DNA from: Peromyscus leucopus
Lineage: Eukaryota; Chordata; Mammalia; Rodentia; Cricetidae
Length of the DNA: 64,000 nucleotides
NCBI RefSeq assembly: GCF_004664715.2
Contig: NC_051068.1
Location: forward strand, 56,258,518 to 56,322,517
Reading direction: 5' to 3'
Position numbers and translations under genes: made by a program. The notes below the pieces were generated by a model that was not told where the DNA came from, did no database searches, and saw only the letters and a list, made by a program, of their open reading frames with translations. Shown in pieces: positions 11,140 through 23,195 of this stretch. Every line of letters starts with the position of its first letter. Position 1 is the first letter of the stretch.

Positions 11140-12240
11140 CATATGTAAATTGCATCCACAAACTGCAACCAATTATGTGAAATGCTATATTTAAAATAAT
11201 TTTTTAAAAAAGAAATGTCCTAATTCAATGGTAGTGCTGTAAATACCAAAAACTAGAAGGGCCCTGTGGCCTGCAGAAACAGACCAGGTATGTACATGAG
11301 TGCTCTCACTGTAGCACTGTGAAAAATCTAGAATGTGCTTTCTCTGAAACTCTTCATGCACTGATCTAAAAGATCCTCAAACTACGTGTTCCGCTAAACC
11401 AGAAGGTACATTTCGAGTGATCTATAGATGTAATCTGGCTGGTGAGGAAGTCTCTGAAAGAATAAACAGACACCTGAGGTGCCATCAACGTAAGGGGAGT
11501 GGAAATTGAGCAGGTGCTTCAGAAGACAGAGGAAAACTCCCACCACGCACTGTTGGAGATTTTTTATGTGTGTGAACCATACCAAAAAAAATCCTACTTA
11601 AAACATTAATTTTAAAAATACATAGTGGAGGTACAAGTGATTAGCATTTCTAAAACCCTGAAAACATTCTAGAGACAGAAATCATGACCATGTGCACTCA
11701 GAATGCAAGTTAACTGTCAATTACCAGAAGAGAACAAGCACCCACCACGCAGCAGACTGTGTATTTAACCTTCCTTTCTGACCCAGCATCTACAAAAATA
11801 GAAGAAAATAAGGAGTGTGGGAAATAAAGAACAAAGAACGGTTTGAAAAGAGAAGTTATAATTTAAATGGGGGGGGGAGGTAGGTTACATGAGAAATATC
11901 ACAGAAAAAAGCCCAGAACTCACTACACCTTTCAAAGGTCTCCATTCTGAGGTGTTGTGACTGTCTCTCTTGAAGTAATGAAGGTGCTGTCTACATACCA
12001 GAAGAACCAGAGCAACAAACAGGGCTTTTTACCACAGACAAGCACAAATATTCTGCAAGTCTAGGACTCAGCAACATATTTAAACATACACACCCATCAC
12101 AACCAAACAGCAGAATGGGTTATTTTAGGATTTCAGAAGCGTCTGGAACTCCTTAAAAATCTCACATCCCAAAACATATCAAGTTAAATCTGTCTTTCCT
12201 TTTGTCCTTGCGACTGTGAGGTACCATCCTAAAGGGATGT
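11140..12240. other. Unique intronic sequence
   Basis: No recognisable gene or repeat family except a short G run at about 11869-11878. Confidence 0.5.
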
Positions 12241-12244
12241 TGGA

Positions 12245-12390
12245 GCCAGGCATGGTGACACATGCCTGTAATCCCAGCACTCACGATGTGGAAGCAAGAG
12301 GTAGGACCGGCAAGAGCAACCTAGGCTAGCAGTGAGTTCCAGACAGCCTGAGTTACACAGCAGTACTCTGTCTCTAAAGAGAGGAAGCAA
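12245..12390 (+). mobile_element. B1 SINE (old)
   Basis: gccaggcatggtgacacatg then cctgtaatcccagcactcac...gttccagacagcctgagtta and ctgtctctaaag. Confidence 0.8.
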
Positions 12391-12959
12391 CTAAAACCAC
12401 AGTGTTACTCACGTCACATAACTTGAGAAGATCTGAATAGGGCTCCTCTGTGAGACGCAATCTTCTGCAGCAACTCAGGATATCTGAGTAAATGTTTCTC
12501 AACCCTGGTCAAATTCTAACCCAACTCTGAAAGAACAGTGCTGCCAGACCACATAGTCACTCACAAGTGAAGTCACGGTCCTTAGGGCAAAGGTCAGAAA
12601 TGCCAGGAATGTTTTACTCTCCCCGTGCAAACCAGCTTCCTGCTGTGACATCCAACCAGAAAGCTGGCTCCCTGGAGGAGAGAGGCTTTTCTGAGGCATT
12701 TTTAGTCTGGCATTGGAAGCCAAGAACCCCAGCTAAGTCCCCTACACAGAGAAAGTGTTAACGTAGTCCACACTGAAACTTCACAAGGAATGGAAATAAG
12801 AAGCCTGCCAAGTCTGTGTTCCCCATAATCCCAGCCCCCTGGCTAGCTTACTTACAGAAAAAACTGGTTCTCTACCACACACACAGAATAACCAAAAAGG
12901 TGATCAACAATCCAGCCCAAGGAAAAAACAAGAACAACAAAACCAACACACACACACAA

Positions 12960-12962
<3 letters not shown>

Positions 12963-13005
<43 letters not shown>
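12963..13005 (+). repeat. (CA)n microsatellite
   Basis: About 21 uninterrupted CA units, preceded by a broken CA/AC tract from 12944. Confidence 0.95.
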
Positions 13006-13009
<4 letters not shown>

Positions 13010-13034
13010 TATCACACAACAGAAACTCTAACTA

Positions 13035-13190
13035 AGACAGCTGGTACAATGCTTGTCTAGCATTCATGAAGCCCTGGGTTCAAACCCAGGCATACACCCC
13101 CCCTTCGTTGCACTCAAGGGACCAAGAGGATCAGAAGTTCAAAGTCAATCTTAACTAAAGGAGTTCAAGACCAGCCTTCAATAAAGGAGA
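13035..13190 (+). mobile_element. B4-type SINE
   Basis: tacaatgcttgtctagcatt...gaagccctgggttcaaaccc (ID head) followed by ggatcagaagttcaaagtca and gttcaagaccagcct (B1-like body). Confidence 0.7.
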
Positions 13191-13834
13191 AATTATCAAA
13201 ACAAGAACTAAAACTTCATTTTGTAAAAGTCCTCATAACAACAAATAAACCTATCCCCAGTTTTACAGTAGAGCAAAAGAACACTGAAATCAGCCAGTAC
13301 GTGTCCTTATGAAACTGGTCATCTGAAAATGGTAATGCCTGTGTCCCTGGAATGAAGGAAGAACTAAACAAGATCAATTGTGCGGAAACATAAAACCAAT
13401 TTCCTGGCACACAACAAAAGCTTAATGTCAATCACTTTTCTACATCTTTCCTTGACTGCTTCCTCCTGAATTATGTACTACCAAACACAGAAGGATCAGA
13501 CAAAACAAAGCAGTATGCACTGTTACACTGGGATTGACCTGAGAGAACCAACAGACATTTTCAAAAGAAATACATCTTAAAGGTAACTTTAAGACGACCT
13601 GACACCTAATATACAGATCTATGCAGTGCTGGACCTCTCAATGGCGAGCAGACAGTATGAAAGCAATTCCAGATCCTCTTCAAATTCTTCAGGTCCAAGG
13701 TGTGGGGCTGTGATTGAGTGCTGAAGCATTTGCCTAGAGCATGTGAGGTCTTGAGTTCTAGTCAGTGCATGCACACAACACACAGACATGCACACAAAGG
13801 AGCCTATCCCATGTTATATTGCTGACTTTTTTGT

Positions 13835-14035
13835 TTGGTTGGTTTTTGTTTTGTTTTTGTTTTTTGTTTTGTTGTTGTTGTTGTTGTTGTTGTTTGATTT
13901 TTTTGAGACAGAGGATTTCTCTTTGTGGTGCTGGCTGTCCTGGAACTCATTATGCAGACAGTCTGGCCTCGAACTCCCAGAGACTTACCTGCCTCTCCTA
14001 GGATCAATGGCAGGAGTCACCATACCCAGCTTTGC
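13835..14035 (-). mobile_element. B1 SINE with T/GTT-rich tail
   Basis: A (TTG)n tail at 13868-13894 leads into tttttttgagacagaggatt...tggctgtcctggaactcatt...gtctggcctcgaactcccag and ends in atacccagct. Confidence 0.85.
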
Positions 14036-14049
14036 TGAAACTTTCTAGC

Positions 14050-14570
14050 TCCTTGGCTAAGAACAACATTCAAATTTAAATATAGAAACCTGACAGATCT
14101 CAACAATCAGATGAAAACTATATCCTTCCACATTACACAATTACAAATATTGTATTCTAGAAAATATGTATTACAAAGAACACACAATGAAATACATGCT
14201 CCACATATGAAAAGATTCAGTGACTCCTGAATGTGGAAAACTTTAGAGTCAGCTTCTTGACAAAATGATCCAAACTACTTGAGATATATTAGTGTAGATG
14301 TTTTTACACGACGGTTTTTTTTCAAGTCTGAAAACACTAAAGCTCTTTATAATACTCAACAGGACATCTATGCTAAAACTAATCCAGGTAAGTATTAACC
14401 CAAACGAACAAATAAAGAATTTTAAGACACAGTTTTACTGCTTTGTACATGCCAAATGCTACCAGCTAATACTGAAACCCTCAGCACACTGCTCTGAGAA
14501 TCTCTCACAATCCCTACAGGCACTGGTAATGCTCTCATTGTGTCAGTGATGGAGACTTTTCCCCTTGCAA
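14050..14570. other. Unique intronic sequence
   Basis: AT-rich, no recognised element or gene. Confidence 0.5.
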
Positions 14571-14574
14571 AATA

Positions 14575-14720
14575 CTTTCTCATACATATGCTCAAATTAG
14601 CTTCATGACCACCTGAAAAGGTGATACAACTCCTTTTGCAGTTGAGAAAACTAAGACCCAATGAAAGTTGTCACGGTCAGAGTCCGGGATAGCCCACCAG
14701 TCTCTCCTTCAGGCAGCTCT
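14575..14720 (-). mobile_element. MIR-type ancient SINE relic
   Basis: ctcaaattagcttcatgacc...aactccttttgcagttgaga then aaactaagacccaatgaaagttg resembles the reverse MIR core ('ttttacagatgaggaaactgaggc'). Confidence 0.5.
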
Positions 14721-15410
14721 TCCTGGTTAGAATTAGAGTCCAAATGAACTATTACAGCAACGCTGGGACAAAAGGAAATCAAGGCATTATTAATCTCAAT
14801 TCACTTTTCTCCCAAGATCTTATAGGAGAGTGAATATACAACCTAGTATCTCCCAACTCGGATGTCGGAGCTGAGGGGAGGTTATAAGGTCGGTGTCACA
14901 ATCAAATAAAAGCAAATGCCAGCATACCTAAATATAAGCCACAAGACAAGGTCTGGTCAGGGGTATCGTAATTCCTAATACCATCACCAGAGTTCAAATG
15001 TGACTTTGGAACTGTGGCTGTAACTTAAACAAGTCATGATAACTACGTAAAATCTGAACCACTATTACCAAACAAGCAACTCTAAGAATCAATTTTGACT
15101 CACTTTGAAAATAATCACAACCATGAATACCACACCCATGTCATCAGGAGCAGGGCTGCAGATGTAACCCAGTGGCAGAGCACTTACCCAGCATGCACCA
15201 AGCCCTAGTTGGATCTCCTAGGAGTTCAATTCTCTATTGCAGCAAACTGGGCTGAACACTATCAGTAGTGCTTATTACCAATCTCTAGCACACACCACAT
15301 GCATTTAAATGTTTGTGTACTGCTACGGTGTTATAGTAAGTCATGGAAACACAGTAATTAATAACATAGTTTCCCCCTCATGAAATTTTGCTGTTTAAGG
15401 AGCAGCCAGG
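14720..15410. other. Intronic sequence with one weak ID-like fragment
   Basis: Mostly unique. 15155-15215 (gcagatgtaacccagtggca then gagcacttacccagcatgca) is a weak ID-like head. No gene seen. Confidence 0.45.
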
Positions 15411-15414
15411 AAGA

Positions 15415-15835
15415 AGGTTACATCCAGTCCAAACATGCTACAAAGAGCAGGCCAACATCTTCCTTCATAGCAAGGAGGTCCTGCTCTGAGAAACTGATAA
15501 GAGGCTCCCTAAATGAGCCAAGAACATCTGTTCGAGCTTAAGGAGGCCAGAAAGGCCACTATATTGTTAAGAAATGCCATCCAAGGGTGGATTCTACCTG
15601 GTAGAGTAACCAAGATGGAGATGCAGAGGGTCACTGCCATGGGCAGGGACCATTTCCATGGCATATGCAAACACCATCACTTCGGGAAGCACCAAGGAAC
15701 ATGTGCCCCCGCTGCAAGGATGCCCAGATCAGTGACATTATCATCGTGAGTGAGCATAGGCCCATGAGCAACATAGTACACTTTCAGTGTGCTCAAAGTC
15801 ACCAGGACCCCAGCACCAAGAAGCAACTCAGTTAT
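15415..15835 (+). pseudogene. Rps11-ps: Processed pseudogene of ribosomal protein S11
   Basis: Plus-strand sequence can be followed as a decayed, intronless copy of Rps11 mRNA from near its start codon (acatccagtccaaacatgct, matching the ADIQTERAYQKQ region) to near the C-terminus (tcaccaggaccccagcacca then aagaagcaactc, matching VTKAAGTKKQF). Recognisable protein fragments include GRVTKMEMQR (parent GVVTKMKMQR) and DAQISDIIIVSEHRPMSNIVHF (parent [22 protein letters not shown]), which fall in different frames, so frameshifts are present. It also has early stops and no intact start. It lies antisense to Rapgef2 within intron 1. This is a typical L1-mediated retrocopy and is not expected to make protein. 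Confidence 0.85.
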
Positions 15836-15839
15836 GCAA

Positions 15840-16775
15840 CTGGATGTCTGACGTCACCCACCACCACCACCACCACCAAAGAAAATAACCTGACTCTCCG
15901 ACCAGGCTTGAAGTCTCTGGACCCTCATCAAAGGGAGGGATGGTGAGCAGTGACGTGACTACAGGTAGACCCCTCACTGCCTGAGAAGTGGGGGATGAAC
16001 CCAGTCTTGCCTGCTGACTGCCTTCTCACCTCTGAGCAGGAACAGGGAGGGCCACCTGAGGTGTTGCCTTCCCAGAGTTCTTTTAGCTTCTACTGTGTCT
16101 TGTTGGTCCTTGTCACCTCGTGCTGTCTTAGTAGACAAGATCAACTCGGTGGCGTCTTGCCCCACAGTGTCTGGGGCGGAAAGAGTAGCAATGTTCCTGG
16201 CCTTTGGGCCTCTAGTCTAGGCCCCCGGTGGCGTCTTGGGTGTGGTGTGAAGCAATACCAGCTGTCTGGCTCTGCACATTGGCCTGAGCATATCCCCCAC
16301 AGCGAGGCCAGCAGGGCCCCAGGACACTCAACCCCATCTAAGAGGACACCACATTCACTTGGAGGAAACACCTGGGAGGGAGCAAGTTTTCCACCTGGAG
16401 TTCCAAGGAGTTGAATTCCAGGCCTCGGATTCTAAAAACGTCTTCGCTCTAACGGCCTCAAAATCTAAGGGAATTAACTGGTCTCAGGGCAACAAGCCTG
16501 AGGAAGCCCAGATGGGCAGCAGCCTGGAGCTGGACTCGTAAGTGCCAGGGATGAGAGGCACAGAGGCAGGAGTAGGTTGGAAATAGGACAGTTTGAGGGA
16601 CTAGGGGGACCAGGGAGAGATTTCTGTGGGTCACCACACTAACTTTTAGTGGAAGGTGTGGGGGAGAGGAAATTAAAAAGAATTTTTTAAAGTGTGTGCA
16701 TCTAATAATTACAAACCACTAACCAGGAGATAAACGCAAAGTAAGGAGGTATAAAACTAAAACGTAAGAATCCCC
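15840..16775. other. GC-moderate intronic sequence of unknown nature
   Basis: Starts with a (CCA)n tract (about 15858-15878). The 139-codon plus frame at 15995-16414 has no recognisable domain and its antisense frame is also partly open, so I do not call it a gene. A short phrase ggtggcgtcttg occurs twice (16149 and 16228 regions). Confidence 0.4.
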
Positions 16776-16779
16776 TAAA

Positions 16780-16990
16780 TGGCCTGGGGAGATGGTCCAG
16801 TGAGCAGGTAAGTCGCCTGCTGTGAAAGTGTGAGCGAAGCAGACAAGCACAGTGAACAGCACAGCAGCAGCCTGGACCCCACTGGGCCTGGGCTAGACGC
16901 ACAAAAGTGCATCTGACCACCTAAGCCCCACACCTGCTTACACTGTACACACCCCTCTTCTAACGCCGCACCTAACACACTGTGGGCAAC
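16780..16990 (+). mobile_element. Decayed tRNA-derived SINE
   Basis: ggcctggggagatggtccag then tgagcaggtaagtcgcctgctgtgaaagtgtgag resembles the head of a rodent tRNA-type SINE. The rest is degenerate. Confidence 0.45.
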
Positions 16991-17224
16991 CTAGGACGCC
17001 TACCTGCATCGAAGGCTGTATTCTATCTACACCCGACTCCAAGAAATAATGAGTTCCTCCTCCTTTTGACAACCATCAAAAACTCCCTTTCCGTGGACAG
17101 TTTCTTTGTAAAAAAAAAAATAGGCTGATCCAGCCTAGACTAGTTTTCAGTGCAGAGTAAAGCAAACCTTGTCCGCTGAGTGAACATTTAGGGAAAGCCA
17201 CTATTTACCATCTCACGCCTGTGC

Positions 17225-17520
17225 ATAATTGGGAATGTATATGATTAAAATCAGATGCATCATGGGAAGTAGTAAACAATGGCTTATGCAATTTAAGCCT
17301 GCCAGTGACAACAGAGAACCATCAGGCTACACCCCTTCGCGACCATGCCCCGCCCCACACACACACTATAAAAGGAAACCCTGCCAAATAAAACTCAAGA
17401 TCCTTGAATACTTTCATTCATGTGGCTGCTGTTACTCTGACAATATATTCTGAACTGAATAAAGTTCCCTTGCAACTTTGCAATCTGTGTGTGCTCATTT
17501 CATTCTTGAGCAAGATGCCA
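17225..17520 (+). mobile_element. Putative solo LTR of an endogenous retrovirus
   Basis: A promoter-like segment has a TATA box (ctataaaagg at about 17367-17376) preceded by CCCCGCCC. Downstream are polyadenylation-type signals aataaa (17387 region and 17458 region) and a T/G-rich segment, the order expected for U3-R-U5 of an LTR. Exact ends and target duplication were not resolved, and no retroviral coding region adjoins it. Alternative: another Pol II-promoter-bearing rodent repeat. Confidence 0.45.
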
Positions 17521-17576
17521 AGAAATCTGGAAATAACCAGCTCAAAGTCCAACGGGTAACATGAAGACATGAGTTC

Positions 17577-17800
17577 AGACCCCACATAAAAAGAGCTGGG
17601 CACGGCAGCACGGTCTATAACCCGGCAGGCCGACTACCCAAAACAGGGAGCTCCTTCACAAAGAGACTCTCTCAAAAAGTTCAGTAGAGAGTGAATAAAG
17701 GAATACACATGACATAGACCGTTAGCCTCTCCATGCACTCGGGTAAGTTCACCTACACGCACATGCACACCCAGAAACACAGAACAGTAAAATCAGATAA
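17577..17800 (+). mobile_element. Decayed rodent SINE
   Basis: agagctgggcacggcagcac...gtctataacccggcaggccg and the later atgcacactcgg/cacgcacatgcacacccag tail resemble the distal half of a composite tRNA/B1-type SINE. Confidence 0.5.
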
Positions 17801-17897
17801 CCCCATAAATGAAATTCAACCCCCCACACACACCCACACACCAAACGACCAGGGCGCTTCCTGCAGAAGCGAATGCTAACCCTTTAAAAAGGAGCAT

Positions 17898-18048
17898 ATA
17901 AGACAGGCGTGGTGGTGCACACTTTCGATTCCAGCACTTGGGAGGCAGAGGCAGGTAGATCTCTGTGAGTTCGAGGCCAGCCTGGTCTACAGAGAGAGCT
18001 CCAGGACAACTAAAGCGGCATAGTGAGACCCTGTCTCAAAATAAATGA
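17898..18048 (+). mobile_element. B1 SINE
   Basis: gacaggcgtggtggtgcaca, ggaggcagaggcaggtagat, gagttcgaggccagcctggt, gagaccctgtctcaaaat. Confidence 0.9.
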
Positions 18049-18049
18049 C

Positions 18050-18675
18050 ATAAACAGGAGCAAATCAGAGTGAGGAGACAGAGCTGCACTAGGGCACTAG
18101 CAGAGCTTGGAAAGTGCTGAGGTTGGTTGGTGACGGAGACCTGCGAGCGTCAGCATTAGCGTGGAGAACGGACGATGAACTAACACCTTCTCTGGCCAAC
18201 TTTAGTCAGCCCTTCAGAAAAGTCAAAGCAAGCCTAGCAGCAGCTTACCCAGAGGGCAATTCGGGCTCACTGTTTTCAGCCACAAGTATGACTCTTAGTA
18301 ATTTCCAGCCACATGAATGGGCTCATCTGACAATGAGAAACACTGCTTTGGAATTTTTGTCTCTAACACAACATCCAAGCTGGTCCAAACAGCATTCTTC
18401 TTGGTGCAACTACACTCATCTAATCAACTCAGAAAAGCAAAAAAGAACCTAGAGTCTTACCTAAACGTATAGTTAGAGGGGAAGGAGGAGGATGCGTGTA
18501 GGTTCCTATTCTTGATCAGGCGTTTCACTATCATCGCAGAGGAATATTTGTTTATCCGTTAAGTTAAAAAGAAAACTTGGAGAACTTCTGATAACCTTCT
18601 GAAGCAGACAATAAAAGGATTAGGCCTTTTTTAACACATTCAAAGTATCCCGTGTATTATAAAAACTGTAAGATA
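18050..18675. other. Unique intronic sequence
   Basis: Includes a 112-codon plus frame (18114-18452) with no known domain or splice context; nothing else recognised. Confidence 0.45.
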
Positions 18676-18679
18676 AACT

Positions 18680-18815
18680 GCCTGGCACAGGCCTGTAATC
18701 CCAGCTATCTGGGACAGGCGGAGTCCAAGTTTAAGGGCTGACTGGGTTGCAGAGGCGGAGGATTTGCCTAGTCGGTGAGATCCCCGGTTCAATCCCAGGT
18801 ACCACAAAAATAAGA
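18680..18815 (+). mobile_element. Composite B1/ID SINE remnant
   Basis: tggcacaggcctgtaatccc followed by ttgcctagtcggtgagatcc then ccggttcaatcccaggtacc: B1-type and ID-type parts, B4-like. Confidence 0.6.
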
Positions 18816-18819
18816 GGAG

Positions 18820-20130
18820 TAATGGCGATGACAGAGGAGCAGGAAAGTAAGGGGCAAGATTCTGAGTGACAAGGCTGAGACCTCCTCATCTCTCCTAAGA
18901 ACTTCCACCCAGTTTAATAAGCGTGACAGTCGGTTTCACACCTCACTCACTGGAAAAGCTAGGGGGGTTCCTCTCTCTGGATGCCATTTTGTATTGTTTC
19001 TCTCAACTCCCTAGAACTCATTCAATGTTTAATATTTATTCCCATCCTTTAACAAAAAAATAGGAGAAATGCACAAAATGCTATCCCTGTGCCTGCGGTG
19101 GTGCTTAAGCTGGATCGGTTTTCAGCGCTGTCCAGAGACTACATCAGCTATGCCTTCAGAACTAACTGCGGTAGCAGGCAAAACCATCAGGACTGATGGT
19201 CCATCCCAAGGAAAGTGCAAGGGCCTGAAGAGAAGGTGAACGCTGGAAGAACTGTTTACGAGTGCTAGCTCTGGCACTTCGAACACTGAACACCGCAGCA
19301 AGTTCCTCCCTGGTGTTAGCTGTGGGGTGGACTCGCCATCACTGGACCACGAGGCCGCCAGTCTCTATCAGTGCTTCTCCTCCCCAGCCACCACAAAGCC
19401 CATTCTCTCAACTAAGTCATGCCACTTCTAACCTCCAAATCCCACCAGAACGGTCTCTAGTCTTGACTTGCACTGATATAATTCATTGGCATGGCTGTGC
19501 AAATTACAATGCTCATTATTTAAAAGAGATCTCTGTGGCTGCCGAGAAGTAAAGCTGTATAGACCCCACGGCACATAAAGACTCGCTCTCACAGCACATG
19601 AAGACATGCTCCCACAGCACAATGCAAGAAAAACAGAGCATAAACTCAGGGGAGTTCTGTGTAGACACAGAGAAATGTAAACAATTTAATAGAAAGCAAA
19701 TCCTTATCTCTGAGTTCGATTTCAAGGTTTTGACAATATGCGTACAATCGTTATAATTAAGTAGCTATACAATACCTGAACACAGGCTAAAGAAAAATTA
19801 GGGAGTTCTTGGATACAACACAGTATTGATCTTGAGCAGAGAGAGCACCTGGTGTGTGCCAGATTTATGGAGCCTGGTTTATGTGATGGACTTAGACAAC
19901 CCATTATTGTGTATTTGGTTATTTTTTTTTAAAATAAGGAAAGCCTAATTCAGGAAACTGTATTAAACCATTTACTTATTTTTAAATTTCTTGAAAACTG
20001 AGGTAAGTTCAAGAAAGACCAGAAAGCAGCAAATAACCTAGATGAAAATGTTTCCTCCCTATGAGTAAAAGTATATGACCTGGAAATAACCACATTGGCT
20101 ATTGATTAGATAGACAGGTAGATAAATAGA
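18820..20130. other. Unique intronic sequence
   Basis: No recognisable element. AT-rich at 19900-20010. Confidence 0.5.
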
Positions 20131-20136
20131 TATACT

Positions 20137-20307
20137 GGATGGATGGATGGATGGATGGATGGATGGATGGATGGATGGATGGATGGATGGATGGATGGGT
20201 GGGTGGATGGGTGGGTGGGTGGGTGGGTGGGTGGGTGGTGGGTGGTGGATGAGTGGATGGGTGGATGGGTGGATGGGTGGATGGGTGGATGGGTGGATGG
20301 GTGGATG
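20137..20307 (+). repeat. GGAT/GGGT tetranucleotide array
   Basis: About 170 bp of GGAT units, giving way to GGGT units and then to alternating GGAT/GGGT units (gggtggat). The purine-rich strand asymmetry is complete: the plus strand has no C within the array. Open frames through it (MDGWMDGW..., and HPSIHPS on minus) are repeat artefacts. Confidence 0.97.
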
Positions 20308-20349
20308 CCTGATATCATTAAGAAGCTTTTGCAGTTTTGTTCATAAAGG

Positions 20350-20482
20350 CACTGGTGGATCTGAGTGGTGGTACATACCTGTACTCACAGCATTCAGAAA
20401 ACTGAGGCAGGAGGATGAAGAATTCCAGCCAGTCTAGGCTACCTAACTCCATATCAAAAAAGGAAAAAAAAAAAAAAAAAAC
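20350..20482 (+). mobile_element. Old B1-related SINE
   Basis: gagtggtggtacatacctgt...actgaggcaggaggatgaag...ccagccagtctaggctacct and an A-tail. Confidence 0.65.
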
Positions 20483-20484
20483 TC

Positions 20485-22735
20485 ACAACAATAATAATAA
20501 AAACAGTAACAGTGCTAGTTTGGAACTCGACCCCCTCTTCCCCACGGTGTATTTGCAACATGGACCAAGAGATACTTCAAAGAGTTATTAAAGCTTTGGT
20601 CCTTCCTTGGCCGTATTTGGGAAGAAAAAGATAACTGAGGAAGAAGACAAAAGGGCTTTGTTTCTGCTGTTTCTAAATAACAGTGAAATTATGTCATACC
20701 CCCCATTCACTTCTTATAGCTCCTCAGCTCAGATTTCAAGCTTATAACCCGAGGAGATGGATTAAATCCCCGAACCCTGCATCAGCTAGAGCTCTCCTCT
20801 GAAGCTCACGAGACACAACTGGACGCAGCAAGACAGCAACACAAAACCAAAGTGAGACTGTGGTAATCCACATCCACACACACTTCAAGCTCCCAGTGAC
20901 CTTCCCTGCTCACCGCCCTCCTCCCCGGCCTCAACCAGCCTCTTAAAACAGCACTGCCTTCCTTGTACAAAATGCAAGTACCTGTCCTTTCCCCACATCA
21001 TAACTGCTCATGCAAAATCACAAAATAAGAGAAAAACACAAAATCGTTAATTCTGAGATACAACCTGAGCCCCTGCTGGGGCCTCTTCCTCCCAGATCTG
21101 TGTTTTCATTGAAACTAGTGTAGATCTGTTTCCACTTCCAAGTGGCTTCCAGTTGAACCTACTCACTTAGTCCAGAAAGGGCACGTCAGAAGTACTGCAA
21201 GATCCTGCTGTCCCCAACATTCACATTTGTCCCTTATCTGCTGAACCGTTTGCACGGGTACCCCGAATTCTACCGCCTAGACTAACAAGCCTATAAAGAC
21301 ACCCACTACACACCGACACACCAGAAGTTCTCAGTCAAACACGATGAGACTTTCCTGGCCTGTGCTAGTCAGAAGGCAAAGCATCAGAAAACTCTGTAAG
21401 CATTAGAGCAGTTAGCAGGGTACTTTCTATGAATATATGCAGAGTATGAGGGGAATGACATTTTCGGCAAGCCAACACTGATCTTGCTAAGAATTTCCTC
21501 CCTTTAAACAGGTAACTTCTGCATCCTCAACTTAAATGTTTCATGAGTTTTTACTGTTATTATTGGCAATAGGAAGGACTAAAATTACTTATTTCTCTTT
21601 GAAGGCACTAGAGAAGAAAACAAAGCTAACGAATGCATGGAATTTTATTTCCTATTACTGGATATATCACTTTAATCGGCCAACAAGCAAAGTGTTTATT
21701 TCTAAGGTAACAAATTTGTTTTCGGTGAAATGAAAAAACAAAAATCTTCTATCAAGTTAAATTGCCTTGAGATAAATAAGGAATGGAACGAAGCAAAATG
21801 CACCAAAAAAGAATTTACAATATGGAGCCATAATCAGAAAGGAAGACAAAGAAAGGGTTTGTTCCTGATGGTCAACGGAGTCAGCTCCCCTCAACTGTGA
21901 CGTGCCCACTCCTCACCTCATCAATGACATAAAGTTATGTTCCACTTTGGGGGCAGGAGTGGAAACGGTGCTCAGGAGTAAAAACCCCCCTCCCCCCCAC
22001 ACACAATTTCCCCGGGCATTTGCATGTTATCCTGGGACATCTAAGAGGCAAGCCTGGCCTGTCAACAGCTCAGCTCAGTCTCTGCAGGGTGAGAGCAGCC
22101 ACAGATGTGGAAAAAGAGCTTCAGAGCCCTAAGAACACTGCACACAAACACCTGCTTCAGGGTTTGCCATAGCTTGCTCACCTCCATCAAAGGGATTGAT
22201 TAATTTTCCAACACTTGATGGCTTTGCCCCAAAGACGTGGAGAAATTCACTTAATTTACCTTTGGTATTTATTTCCTTTCCTCGGGAGTCCAAACTAGAT
22301 TGGGGATTTCAGATCTGTTTTGAATGGTGAATTTCTTTTTTCTAATAAGAGTAAAAAGTGGAAGAGTTAAGACAGAGGAAGACAGCCGATGCCAACCTTT
22401 GGCCTCCACATGGACCTCCCCCTACAGAGACGTACACACAGACACGAACATGTGGCCCCAAAAGGTTTTCCTCGGTAAGAAGCTGCCTCCCTGTAAGTGG
22501 AGTCACCGTGGCGCAGATTTTCTGAAGCTGTCCTGCATGGGTAGTTCCACGAGCATTTAGTCAAGTGGGAGTTCTGGGCTCCTGTGACACTTCTATTTTT
22601 CAGAATTGTAGAACTACTTTTATATCTTGACTGCTACAAAGAATAGTTTAAGGACACAACTAAATTAGAAAATTTAGGTTTTGTTTTTAGATTCAACTTT
22701 CTGGTTGTTTCTTAGAGAATGAAGTCTTGCAAGGT
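20485..22735. other. SINE-poor intronic sequence
   Basis: About 2.2 kb in which I recognise no repeat family and no gene. Short frames such as 21536-21733 and 22324-22560 look fortuitous. Confidence 0.45.
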
Positions 22736-22740
22736 TCATT

Positions 22741-22970
22741 TTACTATTGAGGACCTTTTAAACTGTAGACTTGATTTACATGTAAATATGAATCTGGGAT
22801 AATCAGAAACATACTGCCATGCTCCAAATAGTCTTGTTACTTCCTCATTTTTACATATATAAATATAATATAGATTATATATTATACTATATATTATAAC
22901 ATATGTGTTAATTTGGTAAAAATGTGAGTCCTAATAAAATGTATCCTAGGCATTTTTATTTAATTTTTTC
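22741..22970 (+). repeat. Imperfect duplication, copy 1
   Basis: Shares ordered text with 23195-23377: attgaggaccttttaaactg / ctgaggaccctttaaattgt, gataatcagaaacatactg / gattatcagagacatattg, and gtgagtcctaataaaatgta / gtgagtcctaatcaatgtat. Copy 1 has an extra AT-rich insert at about 22850-22910. Confidence 0.85.
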
Positions 22971-22974
22971 AAGT

Positions 22975-23195
22975 TTTAGTGAGAAACATTACTTAATATT
23001 CATTCCACTGTTTTCCTCTTTTAACCTTATTTCCTGAGTCTCTCACTGAAGCTGGCCACCTGGGCTAGCTGCCCACTGAGCCAAAACAATAGCTCTGCCT
23101 CTGCCTACCCAGCTCTGGGATCTCAGCCACACCCATCGTTTTACATGAGTGATGGGAACCTGAACCCAGGCTCACATGTTTGCTTTGGTTCCTTT
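22975..23195 (-). mobile_element. Decayed SINE between the duplicated segments
   Basis: ctctgggatctcagccacac and gggaacctgaacccaggctc resemble the reverse complement of a rodent SINE. Its expected end, actattgagccatctcccca, appears only after the second duplicated segment (at 23381 onward). Confidence 0.45.

Noticed and set aside
15995..16414. 139-codon plus-strand frame
   Set aside because: No familiar domain, antisense frame also open, no exon signals; likely chance in moderately GC-rich intron.
20106..20318. [15 protein letters not shown] proteins
   Set aside because: Pure translation of the GGAT/GGGT array.
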